The notes under the pieces are model-generated. The model did no database searches. It was given only the letters and a program-made list of their open reading frames with translations, and was not told where the DNA came from. The translations under genes were made by a program, and so were the position numbers. Positions 34,781-44,788 of a DNA stretch of 64,000 bases are shown piece by piece (within the stretch, counting starts at the first letter, position 1; each line of letters opens with the position of its first letter). Source of the stretch: Acidobacteriota bacterium (GTDB lineage Bacteria > Acidobacteriota > Blastocatellia > Pyrinomonadales > Pyrinomonadaceae); contig JAEWFC010000038.1 in assembly GCA_023389035.1 (NCBI GenBank), positions 310,001-374,000 of the forward strand. Reading direction: 5' to 3'.

Positions 34781-35770
34781 TTACAGTCCCGCGCGGACCA
34801 CGTCGTGTAGCCGCACGATCCCGACCGCCTTTCCCTGTTCGTCAACGACCGGCAGCACAGAGATCTGCGAGGGCCTGTCTTCCATCAGCCGCAGAGCGTC
34901 ATATGCCAGCATCTCCGCCGTCGCGGTTGTCGGCGATGCGGTCATCATGTGGTTGGCAGTTAAGCTCGCGAGGATATCCGGTCCGGTTCGCTCGATCGTC
35001 CGGCGGAGATCGCCGTCGGTGACGATCCCGATCAACTTCCCGTCTTCGCCTGCGACGTTCACCGCACCCACCGAAGCCTTTGAGATCGCCCGCACGACCT
35101 CGATCCAACCGGAGTCCGGCGAAACGTCTGGACTGGGGTGCATCAACGCCGCTACGCGTAATGTCAGTCGTTTGCCCAGGCGTCCGGCAGGATGATTGAT
35201 CGCAAAATCCTCGGGTGTTAATCCCTTGGCGGACATCAACGTCATCGCGAGGGCGTCGCCGATCGCGAGCGCTACCGTTGTCGAGGTCGTCGGCGCCAAA
35301 TTAAGCGGGCACGCCTCGCGGTCAACGGCCGCATCGAGCACGACATCAGAAAGCCTGGCGAGAGATGAATCAAGATTCCCGACGATCGAGATCAGCGAAA
35401 CATTCCGCTGTCGTAGCGATGGTACCAGCGCAAGCAGCTCTTCAGTCTCGCCCGAATTGCTAAGCGCGATCATCACGTCGCCGCTGCGGATCACGCCGAG
35501 GCTTCCATGGAGTGCGTCCGAAGGGTGAACGAAAACCGCGACCGTTCCGGTGCTTGTCATGGTCTGAGCGATCTTTTGTCCGATAACGCCTGATTTACCG
35601 ACGCCTGAGACGATCACCGTCCCTTCACATTCTGCGAGCAGCCGCAGCGCGTTTTGCACAGCGTCGGGGTCAAGCCGCTCGGCCGCACGTTCGATAGCAT
35701 CCGCTTCGATCTTTAATATGTTGGCGACCTGTGACGGGTCTAACCGGATCTTTGCAGTTGGTGCTGACAT
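34781..35770 (-). CDS. kdsD: KpsF/GutQ-type sugar-phosphate isomerase (arabinose-5-phosphate isomerase)
   Basis: The 329-residue product has an N-terminal SIS domain (VIVSGVGKSGVIGQKIAQTM and SGETEELL) and two C-terminal CBS domains (about residues 205-329). This is the layout of D-arabinose 5-phosphate isomerase, which makes the precursor of Kdo for lipopolysaccharide from ribulose 5-phosphate. ATG 35770 overlaps the stop of the upstream gene as TAATG, which fixes the start and implies coupled translation. Confidence 0.92.
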   Translation of the reverse strand: MSAPTAKIRLDPSQVANILKIEADAIERAAERLDPDAVQNALRLLAECEGTVIVSGVGKSGVIGQKIAQTMTSTGTVAVFVHPSDALHGSLGVIRSGDVMIALSNSGETEELLALVPSLRQRNVSLISIVGNLDSSLARLSDVVLDAAVDREACPLNLAPTTSTTVALAIGDALAMTLMSAKGLTPEDFAINHPAGRLGKRLTLRVAALMHPSPDVSPDSGWIEVVRAISKASVGAVNVAGEDGKLIGIVTDGDLRRTIERTGPDILASLTANHMMTASPTTATAEMLAYDALRLMEDRPSQISVLPVVDEQGKAVGIVRLHDVVRAGL

Positions 35771-36615
35771 TATTTCTGTTCGGCCGGCAGCGGTAGTAAA
35801 ACATCCGCGGCGATCTTCCATTTTCCATCGATCACACGCCAAATCTGCACAAAGCTGCCCTTTTCAGCCTGTCCGCCATCACGTGCGGTCATCGTGTAAT
35901 CCGCGTAAACGTATGCAAGATCGCCTGCTTCGATGAATGATTTGCGACGGGCGAAGTTGATCTGCTTTTTCTGCTTTTCCAGGAATGAGACGGCAGCCCG
36001 ACGCCCTCGCAACGGCTGCTCTCCCTTGCGCAAAACTACCGCGTCATCCGCAAGGAACGAACCGTACGCCTTTGTAGAACCGTTTTGTTCTGCAGCGGAA
36101 TAGAACGCGACTGATGCGTCACCCGCAGATGCCGGCCCGCTCGAGGGTTTTTCAGCCGTGGTTCCGGTCCAAATAGGTTCGGCAACCGTTGGTTTCGGGT
36201 GATGAATCCCGGCATCGAGTACGGCGCGGTACTGACCGTCGGGTTGCCGCAGCCAAACCGTCAGATAGTGCCCGTGAGCTACATTCGTATCCTCGAGGCC
36301 CTTTGCACGATATTCCGAATTTCCGATGCTGTAGCCCAAGACACCATTACCGGAGACGCGGATCACTTCCGGATTCCACTTCAGCGACCCGGCCGAATCG
36401 GTCCGTTTTGAATACGCCTCGTTGGCGTTGACCGGCCCGGGCATAAACATCACGGCGTGCTTCGTCAGATACTGTATGAACGCAGCATTGATCCCCTTTT
36501 CCGCCGCAGCGGTCTGAAACGCACGCTCCGTATCATATATCTTCTGTTCAGCTGACTGGCCGAACAACGGGCCCGCGAAAATGGCCGCGATCGCAACGGT
36601 GATTAAAAGCTTCAT
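35770..36615 (-). CDS. Secreted protein with two DUF4440/SnoaL-like domains
   Basis: The 281-residue product has a signal peptide (ending GPLFGQ) and two NTF2-like halves: residues about 25-150 (ERAFQTAAAEKGINAAFIQYL) and 160-281 (SVAFYSAAEQNGSTKAYGSFL, then SFVQIWRVIDGKWKIAADVL). The DUF4440 fold is a small alpha-beta cone that binds or isomerises small molecules; no substrate is evident. The stop overlaps the kdsD start (TAATG), an odd pairing of a secreted protein and a Kdo-pathway enzyme. Confidence 0.82.
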   Translation of the reverse strand: MKLLITVAIAAIFAGPLFGQSAEQKIYDTERAFQTAAAEKGINAAFIQYLTKHAVMFMPGPVNANEAYSKRTDSAGSLKWNPEVIRVSGNGVLGYSIGNSEYRAKGLEDTNVAHGHYLTVWLRQPDGQYRAVLDAGIHHPKPTVAEPIWTGTTAEKPSSGPASAGDASVAFYSAAEQNGSTKAYGSFLADDAVVLRKGEQPLRGRRAAVSFLEKQKKQINFARRKSFIEAGDLAYVYADYTMTARDGGQAEKGSFVQIWRVIDGKWKIAADVLLPLPAEQK

Positions 36616-36829
36616 CGATTCGGATTTTAGCACAGAGTCCCATACCGGACGCCGAAACCATAGTATGGCACGCCGAACTGCAACGATCTCTGAGGCTTGT
36701 ACACACTGCCTTCCATAAGACAAGCAGGGCTCGGTCTCCGCCTTTTACGACGAGTTCGCAAAACCATCTCATTTCTCCGTCTAACTCTCAACGATCCCCT
36801 GCATTCTAGGCGGTCGATTCTTGCGAATA

Positions 36830-36847
36830 GATAAATTTGGATTTATC
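36830..36847 (+). promoter_or_regulatory. Small inverted repeat touching a ribosome binding site
   Basis: GATAAAT (36830-36836), loop TTGG, ATTTATC (36841-36847), directly followed by GGAGG (36848-36852) of the next gene. It could be an operator or an RNA hairpin near the ribosome site. The rest of 36616-36829 shows nothing recognisable. Confidence 0.5.
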
Positions 36848-36861
36848 GGAGGCACTCTTTC

Positions 36862-38076
36862 ATGTCCGCACTACGTAAACCTATCGAGACGAAGCTGATC
36901 GGAGCTGCAATACTCGTTGTTTTTACCGTCGCCACATCAGTACTTTCATTTCCGGGTGAACTAGATCTGTCATTCGGGACGAACGGCGTTGTGACCGACG
37001 GCATCGGTTACCGATCGTTCCCGCGAAGGATGGTCAGTCTACCGACGCGAATGACGCTGGTTATCGGCTACTATGAAGTTCCGACAATTTTGCCAAGCGG
37101 CATTCAAAAGCGGTTGCTGATCCGTCAGTACACCGGAACCGGCGAACTTCACCGAACGTACGGATCCGGCATTAACGGCGAAGCATATGCAGCAGCAATG
37201 CAAGCTGACGGAAAGCTGATGGTTTTGGGAGAAGCACCTAACACCATTCAGAACGGAGTGTTCGGGCCGCTCGCAACTACGTCGCCAGCGGTGTGGCGAT
37301 TCAAATCAGACGGGACGCTCGATCGAGGTTTTGGGACTAATGGCGTTGTCGTGATCGATCAGATGGCAACCAATGCGGTTTCGACGAATGAGATCGGCGT
37401 TTCCAATGGGCAGGCCTTTATAAGTTACGCATCCCGCTCCACCTCGCACGACGTTTACCGTTTCCGCGTCTCGCGACTCTCTGAAGCGGGCGCTATCGAT
37501 TTCACGGTTACGCCCCCATTTCTCTTTGACACCAGCGATCCCGGGGTTGTGATGCAGCTTACCGAACGCGGACAGATCTACGTAGCAGGCCAGAACCAAA
37601 CGACTCAGAACTCCGTGATCCGCCGTTACACTCGTGATGGAGCAGTGGCATCGATGGGTCTAAACGGCGAGGCTGTGATCCCGGACTGTGGAAATCCTGA
37701 GGTGCGCCCTAAAGATTTGGTCATCCAGCCCGATGGCAAACTTCTCGTTCTCCGCATCGATGGGATACAAGGTCCACTGACTATCACACGACAAAACGGG
37801 ACGGGAGCGAACGACCAAGTATTTCAGTGCATCGGTTACCCGAATATGCCTGCGGCTGTGGGGAAAGAGATCTCTCTGCAGCCGGATGGTAAGTTCTTTT
37901 TCACCTGGGGCTTCACCAACGGCTCGCTTCGCTTCAACCCGGATGGATCGTTCAACGAACCGATCGCAGTCACCTCGGGGACTTCCACCGTGCAGGACGA
38001 CCAGAAGTTCGTCAAGGTTCGAGCTGTTTACCCGGCATATACCTCGCTCGAGATAGAACGTCGATTTCTCGATTAG
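36862..38076 (+). CDS. Secreted delta-60 repeat (beta-propeller-like) protein
   Basis: The 404-residue product has a signal-anchor helix (residues 12-29) and opens GELDLSFGTNGVVTDG, then repeats lines such as GTLDRGFGTNGVVVI, AAMQADGKLMVLG, VIQPDGKLLVLR and LQPDGKFFFTWG. These are delta-60 repeats (about 50-60 residues each), thought to build an extracellular beta-propeller. Four to six repeats are visible, some decayed. GGAGG lies 9 bases before ATG. Function unknown; adhesion or surface binding is a guess. Confidence 0.85.
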   Translation: MSALRKPIETKLIGAAILVVFTVATSVLSFPGELDLSFGTNGVVTDGIGYRSFPRRMVSLPTRMTLVIGYYEVPTILPSGIQKRLLIRQYTGTGELHRTYGSGINGEAYAAAMQADGKLMVLGEAPNTIQNGVFGPLATTSPAVWRFKSDGTLDRGFGTNGVVVIDQMATNAVSTNEIGVSNGQAFISYASRSTSHDVYRFRVSRLSEAGAIDFTVTPPFLFDTSDPGVVMQLTERGQIYVAGQNQTTQNSVIRRYTRDGAVASMGLNGEAVIPDCGNPEVRPKDLVIQPDGKLLVLRIDGIQGPLTITRQNGTGANDQVFQCIGYPNMPAAVGKEISLQPDGKFFFTWGFTNGSLRFNPDGSFNEPIAVTSGTSTVQDDQKFVKVRAVYPAYTSLEIERRFLD

Positions 38077-38098
38077 CCGAAACCAATTGTATTGATGT

Positions 38099-38134
38099 AA
38101 AGGCCCCGCAGCAATTATCTTGCGGGGCCTTTTC
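38099..38134. terminator. Bidirectional terminator
   Basis: AAGGCCCCGCA (38100-38110) and TGCGGGGCCTT (38121-38131) form an 11-bp stem between two convergent genes, with T-runs on the plus strand and As on the other side. Confidence 0.92.
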
Positions 38135-38135
38135 C

Positions 38136-41100
38136 TCATTCAACAGTGACCCGATCCGTCGCGGTTCGGCCGAATGTTTCGGGAGTGTACATCTCCTCGG
38201 CCTTTGCGGGCGGAACTACAAATTGGCCCGGAGTGGTCGCGCGGGCGACGTAGGTGTAGTTATAGACACCTTCCCACAGCAGCGAGCTGAAAGCCTCGGC
38301 ACGCTCGTCTCGGAAGTTTTGGTGCTCGAACCAATTCATTCGCCACCAGTAATAATTCCTTCCGATCGAACGGCTGCCGACCGTAACGACCGGCTCATTT
38401 CCGCCTCCGGAATCTGCCGGTATCGCCTCGGTCGTTGCGAGCTCCGGATTAAGTATCTCAAGCCCGGCAGGCAAATTGTCGACGAGTGCTACGTGATAAC
38501 GCCTCGCTTGTGCGACCATCGTAAGCCGCACCCTGACGCGTGCACCGGACTTGATCGTCCAGCTGCCGTCGGCATTTTGCTTGACGTCATCGGCATCGTC
38601 GACCGCCTCGTATTTCCTGAGGACCGTGAAGCCATAGTCCGCAGGTTCGAGACTTAAGCTGCGCGGTGCGTACTTCATACCGATGCGGTAATAAAGCCGT
38701 CCTGCACCTTGACGGTCGAGAATTAGATTCGATGTTCCGCCCTGATCGACGAGATACGACATCGGGATCATCAGCTGGTTCGAATCGACCGACCGTCCCT
38801 TAAACGCCTGCTCACCCGCATAGGTGTTGCCAAGCCAGATCCGTGTGATGAAATCAGGCGTGACCTTTTCAAACGCATTGAAGTACTTATCGAGCGCCAA
38901 TAGGACGAACACGTTGTCCTGCGTCGAACCCCAATGGCCCTTTGTGCGATGTGCCAGCAGCCCGCGGACCAGCTTCGGTATCAGGTCGTTGTTCGGATCT
39001 GCCTTGATCATCGCTTCTAAAAGAACGCCGTCAGCCCTGCGGTTCGAATACATTATCAGCCATCCGCCGTCACCATAATTCGTGACGAAGTTCGCCGCTG
39101 CCGCAGTTTCCGTCGTGCGGTTCATCAGGAATCGCACTATTGTCTGGACTTGCTCTGCCGAACCTGCGTCGTTCGCCAGCACCGACAAGATCCAACCGAG
39201 ACCTTCGAACGGCATTTCTTCGATCGTCGCTTCGGCAAGCAATTTCTTAGCCTTGCCGGCGTCCTTGTCGCCCATCATGTCGCGAACGTAAAGAGCATAA
39301 GCCGAGATCGTCCATCGGACCTTCGGCGACGACGTGTACCATTCGCCGGTGTAATAATTCTCCACGTTCGAGAGATACGGTTTTACGCGATTAAGCATCT
39401 CGTCCGGCACGGTATAGCCTTTCGCCTTTGCCAGAGCCAGCGCATGAGCGACATGTACCGTTAGGAACGGATACTCGTAACGCTCGCGGTCACGTTTCCA
39501 TAAACCAAAGCTTCCGTCGCTTCGCTGCCGCGATTGCAGGATCTGGATATCGCGCTTGAATTGAGCCTCAAGTTCGGCGTTCGTCGGCGTATCTTTCGCT
39601 TTGAATGCCTGCAGCACATCGCGGAGAGCGGCCGTCGAGATCATCCTTGACGCGATCTGTTCCGAACATGCGTACGGATAATTGGAGAGATATATGAACG
39701 CGTCGGTCAGCTCCTGCAGCTGGGTCGAACTGGTCGTGACCTCAAGCCCGCCGAACTGCGGATAGACGTCACCAGGCGTCTGAACGGGCTGGAAGATCGC
39801 TCCATTGGCATCGGTCGTGCCGTACGTCGCGAACGCTTCCGTCGTCGCGGGCGTCCAAACCGGCAGCGATATCTCAGCCGCGTCGGAATGGCTGCCCGAT
39901 GTAACGGCGATCTGGAATCTCGCGGTACCTGCCTTCATCGCCGAGACAGGAAAGCGGACCTCCTCGCGGCCGTTCGCTTTTACCAGCACTCGTCTACCGC
40001 CGCCGCCCGTCAGCTCAGCATTCGATACCCGCACGCCGATATCGACGGCCATGTCCTTGTCCGTCTGATTCTGAACCACTACCGGCAGCTCGATCTTGTC
40101 ACCGAAGTTCATAAACCTCGGAGCTGACGGCCGAACCATCAGAGGCTTCTTTGCCGTGATATTCGATTCTGTTTTCCCAAATCGTTTCGCCTGGTCCACC
40201 GAGACCGCCGTTATTCTGTAGCGTGTGAGATTGTCGGGCAGCTTGATATCTACGGTCGCACGCCCGCTCGAATCCGTCCGAACCGAAGGTGCAAAAACTG
40301 CTAATGCGTCAAAATTCTGTCGAAGGTTGATCGCACCTTGTTCCCCATCCGCAGGCATACCGTCCATCACCGCCACCTCAGCGGCGACCGAGCGTGCTGC
40401 GTTCACACTCATCTTCTGCATTGACGCATCTCCACGACCGGCCCCGACTCCCGAGACCATCGGCGGTGCGGGCGGAGGCGGCGGCGTTGCGCGCGGGCTC
40501 ACATCATCCGGATTACCCAGCAGCACATCTTCACGTGAATGGTGATCCGATACGCCGGGCTGATGATTCGTGTAAAAGATCGAGGCCGGATCCGCAACAG
40601 AATAGCCTGACAACGCAAGCACGCTTTCATCAACCACAACCACGGCGATCTCGCTGTTCGCGACCGGTTCTCCCTGGTGGTCCTTTACCATGACCGCGAC
40701 GGTCGTCTCGCCGCCCGGAGCAAGCGCGGATTCACGAGGCTCCGCCGTGACGCTTAGCTTTCGCGATGCAGTTGAGACCTGCAGATTAATGTTTCCACTC
40801 GCGTAAGCAGGCCGCTTTGCTAAAGGAGCGCGGACACGCTTGTCCGCATCGCCGGTTCCTCCGGCGACACCATCTATTCCCTCCGCCGTTCGCTCTGCAG
40901 CCCCGACAAGGTCGACCTGCGCGTAAATGTTAGGGAGATAAGCTTCCTCGATCCGGAACCTCAGCGTCGTTGACGAATCCTTCATCGTAAACCGCTCGGT
41001 CTTCACAATGCCGTTTCGCCGCAGCGTCAGCACACCTTCGGCTGGCGTGAACGGTGCAATAACGAGAAGCCCCGCGGTATCGCCCGGTTTGTAGTCTTTC

Positions 41101-44100
41101 TGTCCCGGAATTATCTGGACCTCTTCCTGCTCGACCTCGCGGTTTGGCGGAGTTTTTCCACCGGGAACCCAGATCGTCAGCTCGCTCTGATTGAACCGCT
41201 CGCGGTCATCCATCACCGTCGCCGTGATCGTGTATCTGCCTCCCTGCTTGGCGGTAAATGAACACTTGACCGGTGATTCGGTCGATCGTATCGAGCAGAC
41301 TTGCTCATCAACAACGACCTCTTTCCACGATCCCTTATCAAATGCCCAATCTCGGAGCACGGCCTTGATCTCAATGTCACGCCCTGCGACCAATTTCCCG
41401 TCCAGGTCCGACACGATCGACTCAATATCGATGGCTTCGCCCCGTTGAACGAAGGTTCGCGGTGCACGAATACCGACGTACAGATCCGAAGGATGTACGA
41501 GCAGCGATGTCTGCCCCGCCCAAGTCTGTCGGTTAACGTCCTGAACGGACGCCGATGCCGAGATAGTGTAGGGCCGCGGTGGCTTGACCGATTCAAAATC
41601 GATCTTCAGCATATGCTTGCCTGCCGCATCGGTCACGCCTTTGAAATTCTGCGTCGAGCTTGGCCCTGAAGGCCCGCGGCCGAAAGAATCGTAAACACGC
41701 CACCACGGCATCCACGTACCAAATGTAAAATCATCGCGATTCGGCGGCGTGTAGTTCGTCGGCGTCGCTCGCACGGTCCAATTCGTCTCGGCGTTCGCGA
41801 GTCCGCCGCCGGCGTAATATTTCGCCTCGACCGACAGATTCGCCTGGCCGCCGACAAAATGCGGAGCCTCAGAATCCACCTTTGCGGTCACCTCAAATTC
41901 GGGCCTGCGAAATTCCTGTATCTGGAACTGGTGTCTGAATGAACCGCCCGGAAGCGATGTCGCCGTCGATATCTCAAGGTTCGCGTGGCCGAGATTTACG
42001 TTGTCCGGCAGCTTGAACTTGAGATCAAAGGCTCCGAAAGCATTCAACGTTCCGGTGCCTTTCGCTATCTCGCTGCCGCGAGGGTCGCGCGCGGTCCACG
42101 TAATGCCGCTAGCGGAATCTCCGAGAGCCTCGATGTCAGCGAGCTTCCCGCTCGTCATCTTGCGGATGTATCCCTTTACAGCGACTTCCTCGTTCGGCTT
42201 GTACATCTTCCGGTCGTCAAAGACGAACCAGCGGAGTGAGTCAGAAACAGTTTTCTTGTACCAGCTGCCGGTGTTGTTCCAATAATAGTCAGAATCCTCA
42301 GGCAGGAACGCAACATCGTTCCCGCGGCGGGCGATCAGCACGCTCATCTTGCCCGGGGTCGTTTCAGACAATGCCAAACGGATGATGCCATTCTCGCCGG
42401 TTGTTCGCGTCTGCGATGGTTCGACCGTCTCGATCGCCGAGGCCGTGCCGTCGCCGTTCACCGCAGCCGTTTCGCTCGGACCGCTTTCGCCCCAACTCCA
42501 CATCCAGTCGAGCACGCCCGCGATCAGGCCTTCATCTTCGTCAGCCGCATTCTCCGATACTTCCTTTGCGGGTACGCCGTCGTTCGGGAATATCGACATA
42601 TTCACGCCCCCGAGCGAGGCTCCGGTCTTGAGGTCTGTCACAAAACCGACAAGTTCCGTGTTATCTACGAACGCATCGAGCCCGATCTGCGTCGCCTGCA
42701 GCCACGTCACGATACGCGAACGGTCGTATTCGTCACGGCGAACGGTTGGCTCGATATCGACGACAACATGCCCGAGGCCTTTTGTCAGTCCTTCCGAAAT
42801 ATCGATACGCGTTTCAACAAGCTCGTCCGGCGTGCTCGCGATCTTGATGGTCTTCTCGGAAACCAGCGAACCCGGCATAGCCGGCCGTTTGCCGTCGTCG
42901 TAATTTATGTATCGGTAGTATTCGAGATACGCGTGCCAATCCTCGGGCTTGACCCGATAAATGCGAACGCGTGCGGCGCTGTGGTTCGTGCTGTAGATCG
43001 AATAGCTCGGACGCGCCATCGGGTCGAGCACCGCCATTGGAGCACCTGGAGCGTAGAAATTCGCTTCCGCCGAACCGACCTTTATGGTCGCCGTCGCACT
43101 TTGCCCCATCGTCTGCCCGAACGTATCCGGCAGCGAACCGTCTATCGTGATCTTGTATGCGGTCCGGCCTTTTTTGTAGCCGTCGAAATAGATGTAACTT
43201 CCGGAAGGATAGATCTTGAGGCCTTCGATCGCGGGCTCGACCTTTACCATCTCGGCTGTGAATTTCGATGTATCGATCGGATTGGTGAATTGGACGTTCC
43301 ACTGCTCGAACGGTGAGCAGTTCTGATTGTTACGCCAACCGCACTGTGCCGTGACGTACTTCATCGGGCCAAAGGTCTTGAAACTATAGGACTGTGCTTC
43401 CGTCGTCGTCAGTGGCCCTTCGGCTGACGGCGTTCCCTTCTCGGCTGTGACGGTGACCGTGCTTCCGCCGGGCAAGGCGTTCTCCGTCGAACCGTCCGCG
43501 TTTACCGCTCGAAAGACGATGAACCTGTTCGGCTGCGACTGCTTGATGTGGTAGCTGATCGAAACATCCTCATCGATCTCAGCCTGAGTCGCAAGCCTGA
43601 TCGGGATCCTTCGATTGCCGGATCGAACCGATATCGATTTGATCACTGCCTCAGGCGTGATTGCCTGGTCAAAGCCCATATACATCAGCACATCGCGACG
43701 CGTCGTCTGCCCGTTGCTCGGCAGCATTGTCACTGCTTTCGGCGGCGGTGTGGTGAACGTCCAGATAAAATCTCTTTGAAGTGCCGGACCGGTCGCAGAT
43801 TTGGTTCCAGCGGGAACGCGTGCCGTGAACTGCGTCGCCATCGGAAAACGCTTGTCGGTGTCGAACATCAGCGTCTTTGTCCCGAGCCACCGCCAGCGGC
43901 CGTCAACGTTCGGCGAGAATTCAACGGGTGCGTACTTGGCGGCCTCTTCCTGCGAGGTTACCGCGACCATCGGATGCGAGAACGTAACGCTGAGGTCCGG
44001 TGCGAGCGGAACCTGCCCGGCCGGCGAGAACCGAACGACCTCAAGTGCCTGCTTGGCTCCACCGGTTTCAGGCGGCGACAACTGCTCCGCAGAAGGAAAC

Positions 44101-44441
44101 TTTACCGGGACCGTCTCGCCGGTCTTCGGGGCCGGCCGCGTGCCGAGCCGCTTTGCGAATTCCGTTTGGTCGTCGGGTTCGGTCTTGATCGCGGGTAAAC
44201 GCCCGAGCAGTTTCCCCGCCTCCGCATCTGAAAGCGGATCGGCGGTCGCCGGCGTCTGAACGTCGCGGCCTTCCAACGATTCAGATCCTTCGCTCAAACG
44301 AAACTGCAGGCCTGTCGGCACGTTCTGCATTCGGTTCTCCATCGTTCTTCCGATCACCTGGGCCTGTGCATTCAATGCAAATGGTGCAAACATCGACCAA
44401 AAAATGGCGGTCGTAATAGTTCCCGTTATCAATTGTCGCAT
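38136..44441 (-). CDS. Alpha-2-macroglobulin family protein with thioester
   Basis: The 2101-residue product has a signal peptide (ending NAQAQ), several macroglobulin beta-sandwich domains, a variable Gly/Pro/Met-rich segment at about 1330-1390 that may be the bait region, and the thioester motif C-S-E-Q with Cys1592 inside YPYACSEQIAS, followed by an alpha-alpha barrel with repeats such as SDGSFGLWKRD. A receptor-like domain ends the protein. Family members trap attacking proteases covalently. Unlike E. coli YfhM it has no lipobox, and no penicillin-binding protein 1C gene is adjacent. AGGA lies 9-10 bases before ATG. Confidence 0.93.
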   Translation of the reverse strand: MRQLITGTITTAIFWSMFAPFALNAQAQVIGRTMENRMQNVPTGLQFRLSEGSESLEGRDVQTPATADPLSDAEAGKLLGRLPAIKTEPDDQTEFAKRLGTRPAPKTGETVPVKFPSAEQLSPPETGGAKQALEVVRFSPAGQVPLAPDLSVTFSHPMVAVTSQEEAAKYAPVEFSPNVDGRWRWLGTKTLMFDTDKRFPMATQFTARVPAGTKSATGPALQRDFIWTFTTPPPKAVTMLPSNGQTTRRDVLMYMGFDQAITPEAVIKSISVRSGNRRIPIRLATQAEIDEDVSISYHIKQSQPNRFIVFRAVNADGSTENALPGGSTVTVTAEKGTPSAEGPLTTTEAQSYSFKTFGPMKYVTAQCGWRNNQNCSPFEQWNVQFTNPIDTSKFTAEMVKVEPAIEGLKIYPSGSYIYFDGYKKGRTAYKITIDGSLPDTFGQTMGQSATATIKVGSAEANFYAPGAPMAVLDPMARPSYSIYSTNHSAARVRIYRVKPEDWHAYLEYYRYINYDDGKRPAMPGSLVSEKTIKIASTPDELVETRIDISEGLTKGLGHVVVDIEPTVRRDEYDRSRIVTWLQATQIGLDAFVDNTELVGFVTDLKTGASLGGVNMSIFPNDGVPAKEVSENAADEDEGLIAGVLDWMWSWGESGPSETAAVNGDGTASAIETVEPSQTRTTGENGIIRLALSETTPGKMSVLIARRGNDVAFLPEDSDYYWNNTGSWYKKTVSDSLRWFVFDDRKMYKPNEEVAVKGYIRKMTSGKLADIEALGDSASGITWTARDPRGSEIAKGTGTLNAFGAFDLKFKLPDNVNLGHANLEISTATSLPGGSFRHQFQIQEFRRPEFEVTAKVDSEAPHFVGGQANLSVEAKYYAGGGLANAETNWTVRATPTNYTPPNRDDFTFGTWMPWWRVYDSFGRGPSGPSSTQNFKGVTDAAGKHMLKIDFESVKPPRPYTISASASVQDVNRQTWAGQTSLLVHPSDLYVGIRAPRTFVQRGEAIDIESIVSDLDGKLVAGRDIEIKAVLRDWAFDKGSWKEVVVDEQVCSIRSTESPVKCSFTAKQGGRYTITATVMDDRERFNQSELTIWVPGGKTPPNREVEQEEVQIIPGQKDYKPGDTAGLLVIAPFTPAEGVLTLRRNGIVKTERFTMKDSSTTLRFRIEEAYLPNIYAQVDLVGAAERTAEGIDGVAGGTGDADKRVRAPLAKRPAYASGNINLQVSTASRKLSVTAEPRESALAPGGETTVAVMVKDHQGEPVANSEIAVVVVDESVLALSGYSVADPASIFYTNHQPGVSDHHSREDVLLGNPDDVSPRATPPPPPAPPMVSGVGAGRGDASMQKMSVNAARSVAAEVAVMDGMPADGEQGAINLRQNFDALAVFAPSVRTDSSGRATVDIKLPDNLTRYRITAVSVDQAKRFGKTESNITAKKPLMVRPSAPRFMNFGDKIELPVVVQNQTDKDMAVDIGVRVSNAELTGGGGRRVLVKANGREEVRFPVSAMKAGTARFQIAVTSGSHSDAAEISLPVWTPATTEAFATYGTTDANGAIFQPVQTPGDVYPQFGGLEVTTSSTQLQELTDAFIYLSNYPYACSEQIASRMISTAALRDVLQAFKAKDTPTNAELEAQFKRDIQILQSRQRSDGSFGLWKRDRERYEYPFLTVHVAHALALAKAKGYTVPDEMLNRVKPYLSNVENYYTGEWYTSSPKVRWTISAYALYVRDMMGDKDAGKAKKLLAEATIEEMPFEGLGWILSVLANDAGSAEQVQTIVRFLMNRTTETAAAANFVTNYGDGGWLIMYSNRRADGVLLEAMIKADPNNDLIPKLVRGLLAHRTKGHWGSTQDNVFVLLALDKYFNAFEKVTPDFITRIWLGNTYAGEQAFKGRSVDSNQLMIPMSYLVDQGGTSNLILDRQGAGRLYYRIGMKYAPRSLSLEPADYGFTVLRKYEAVDDADDVKQNADGSWTIKSGARVRVRLTMVAQARRYHVALVDNLPAGLEILNPELATTEAIPADSGGGNEPVVTVGSRSIGRNYYWWRMNWFEHQNFRDERAEAFSSLLWEGVYNYTYVARATTPGQFVVPPAKAEEMYTPETFGRTATDRVTVE

Positions 44442-44664
44442 TTTTGAAATTCCTCGCGGATGCTCTCGTCACAGATCGCGTGAAAGAATGTCGAAAGCTT
44501 CTAAATCATATTCGAGCCGGCCCTAAACCTCATAACCCGTTGGCGGCTTTGACCTTGTCTGCCGCGGCTCCGTCTCTAAGAGTGAACGGCCGCCGAACGA
44601 AACTCTTGCATGCTGCCGCATTATTCCGCCCAAAATAGTGCCGTTCGCCACTTCGCTAAATCGG

Positions 44665-44693
44665 TGTAAAATAAAATCCTTTCCTGATATACT
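44665..44693 (+). promoter_or_regulatory. Possible promoter of the pspA operon
   Basis: TGTAAA (44665-44670), 17-bp spacer, TATACT (44688-44693). The -10 is good, the -35 weak. The gene-free stretch 44442-44788 otherwise holds nothing I can identify; an isolated TTGACA at 44740 is too close to the start codon to be useful. Confidence 0.35.
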
Positions 44694-44788
44694 GAACGGG
44701 TAATATGCAACTTACGGCCGCTGCTCGTCGTAGTGAAGGTTGACAGTAAAGCCGTTTTGTACAAGATTTTAGGAGCTTGAAAGTAAAC

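Noticed and set aside
44740..44768. TTGACA as pspA promoter
   Set aside because: The -10 at correct spacing is poor and would place the transcript start on the ribosome site.
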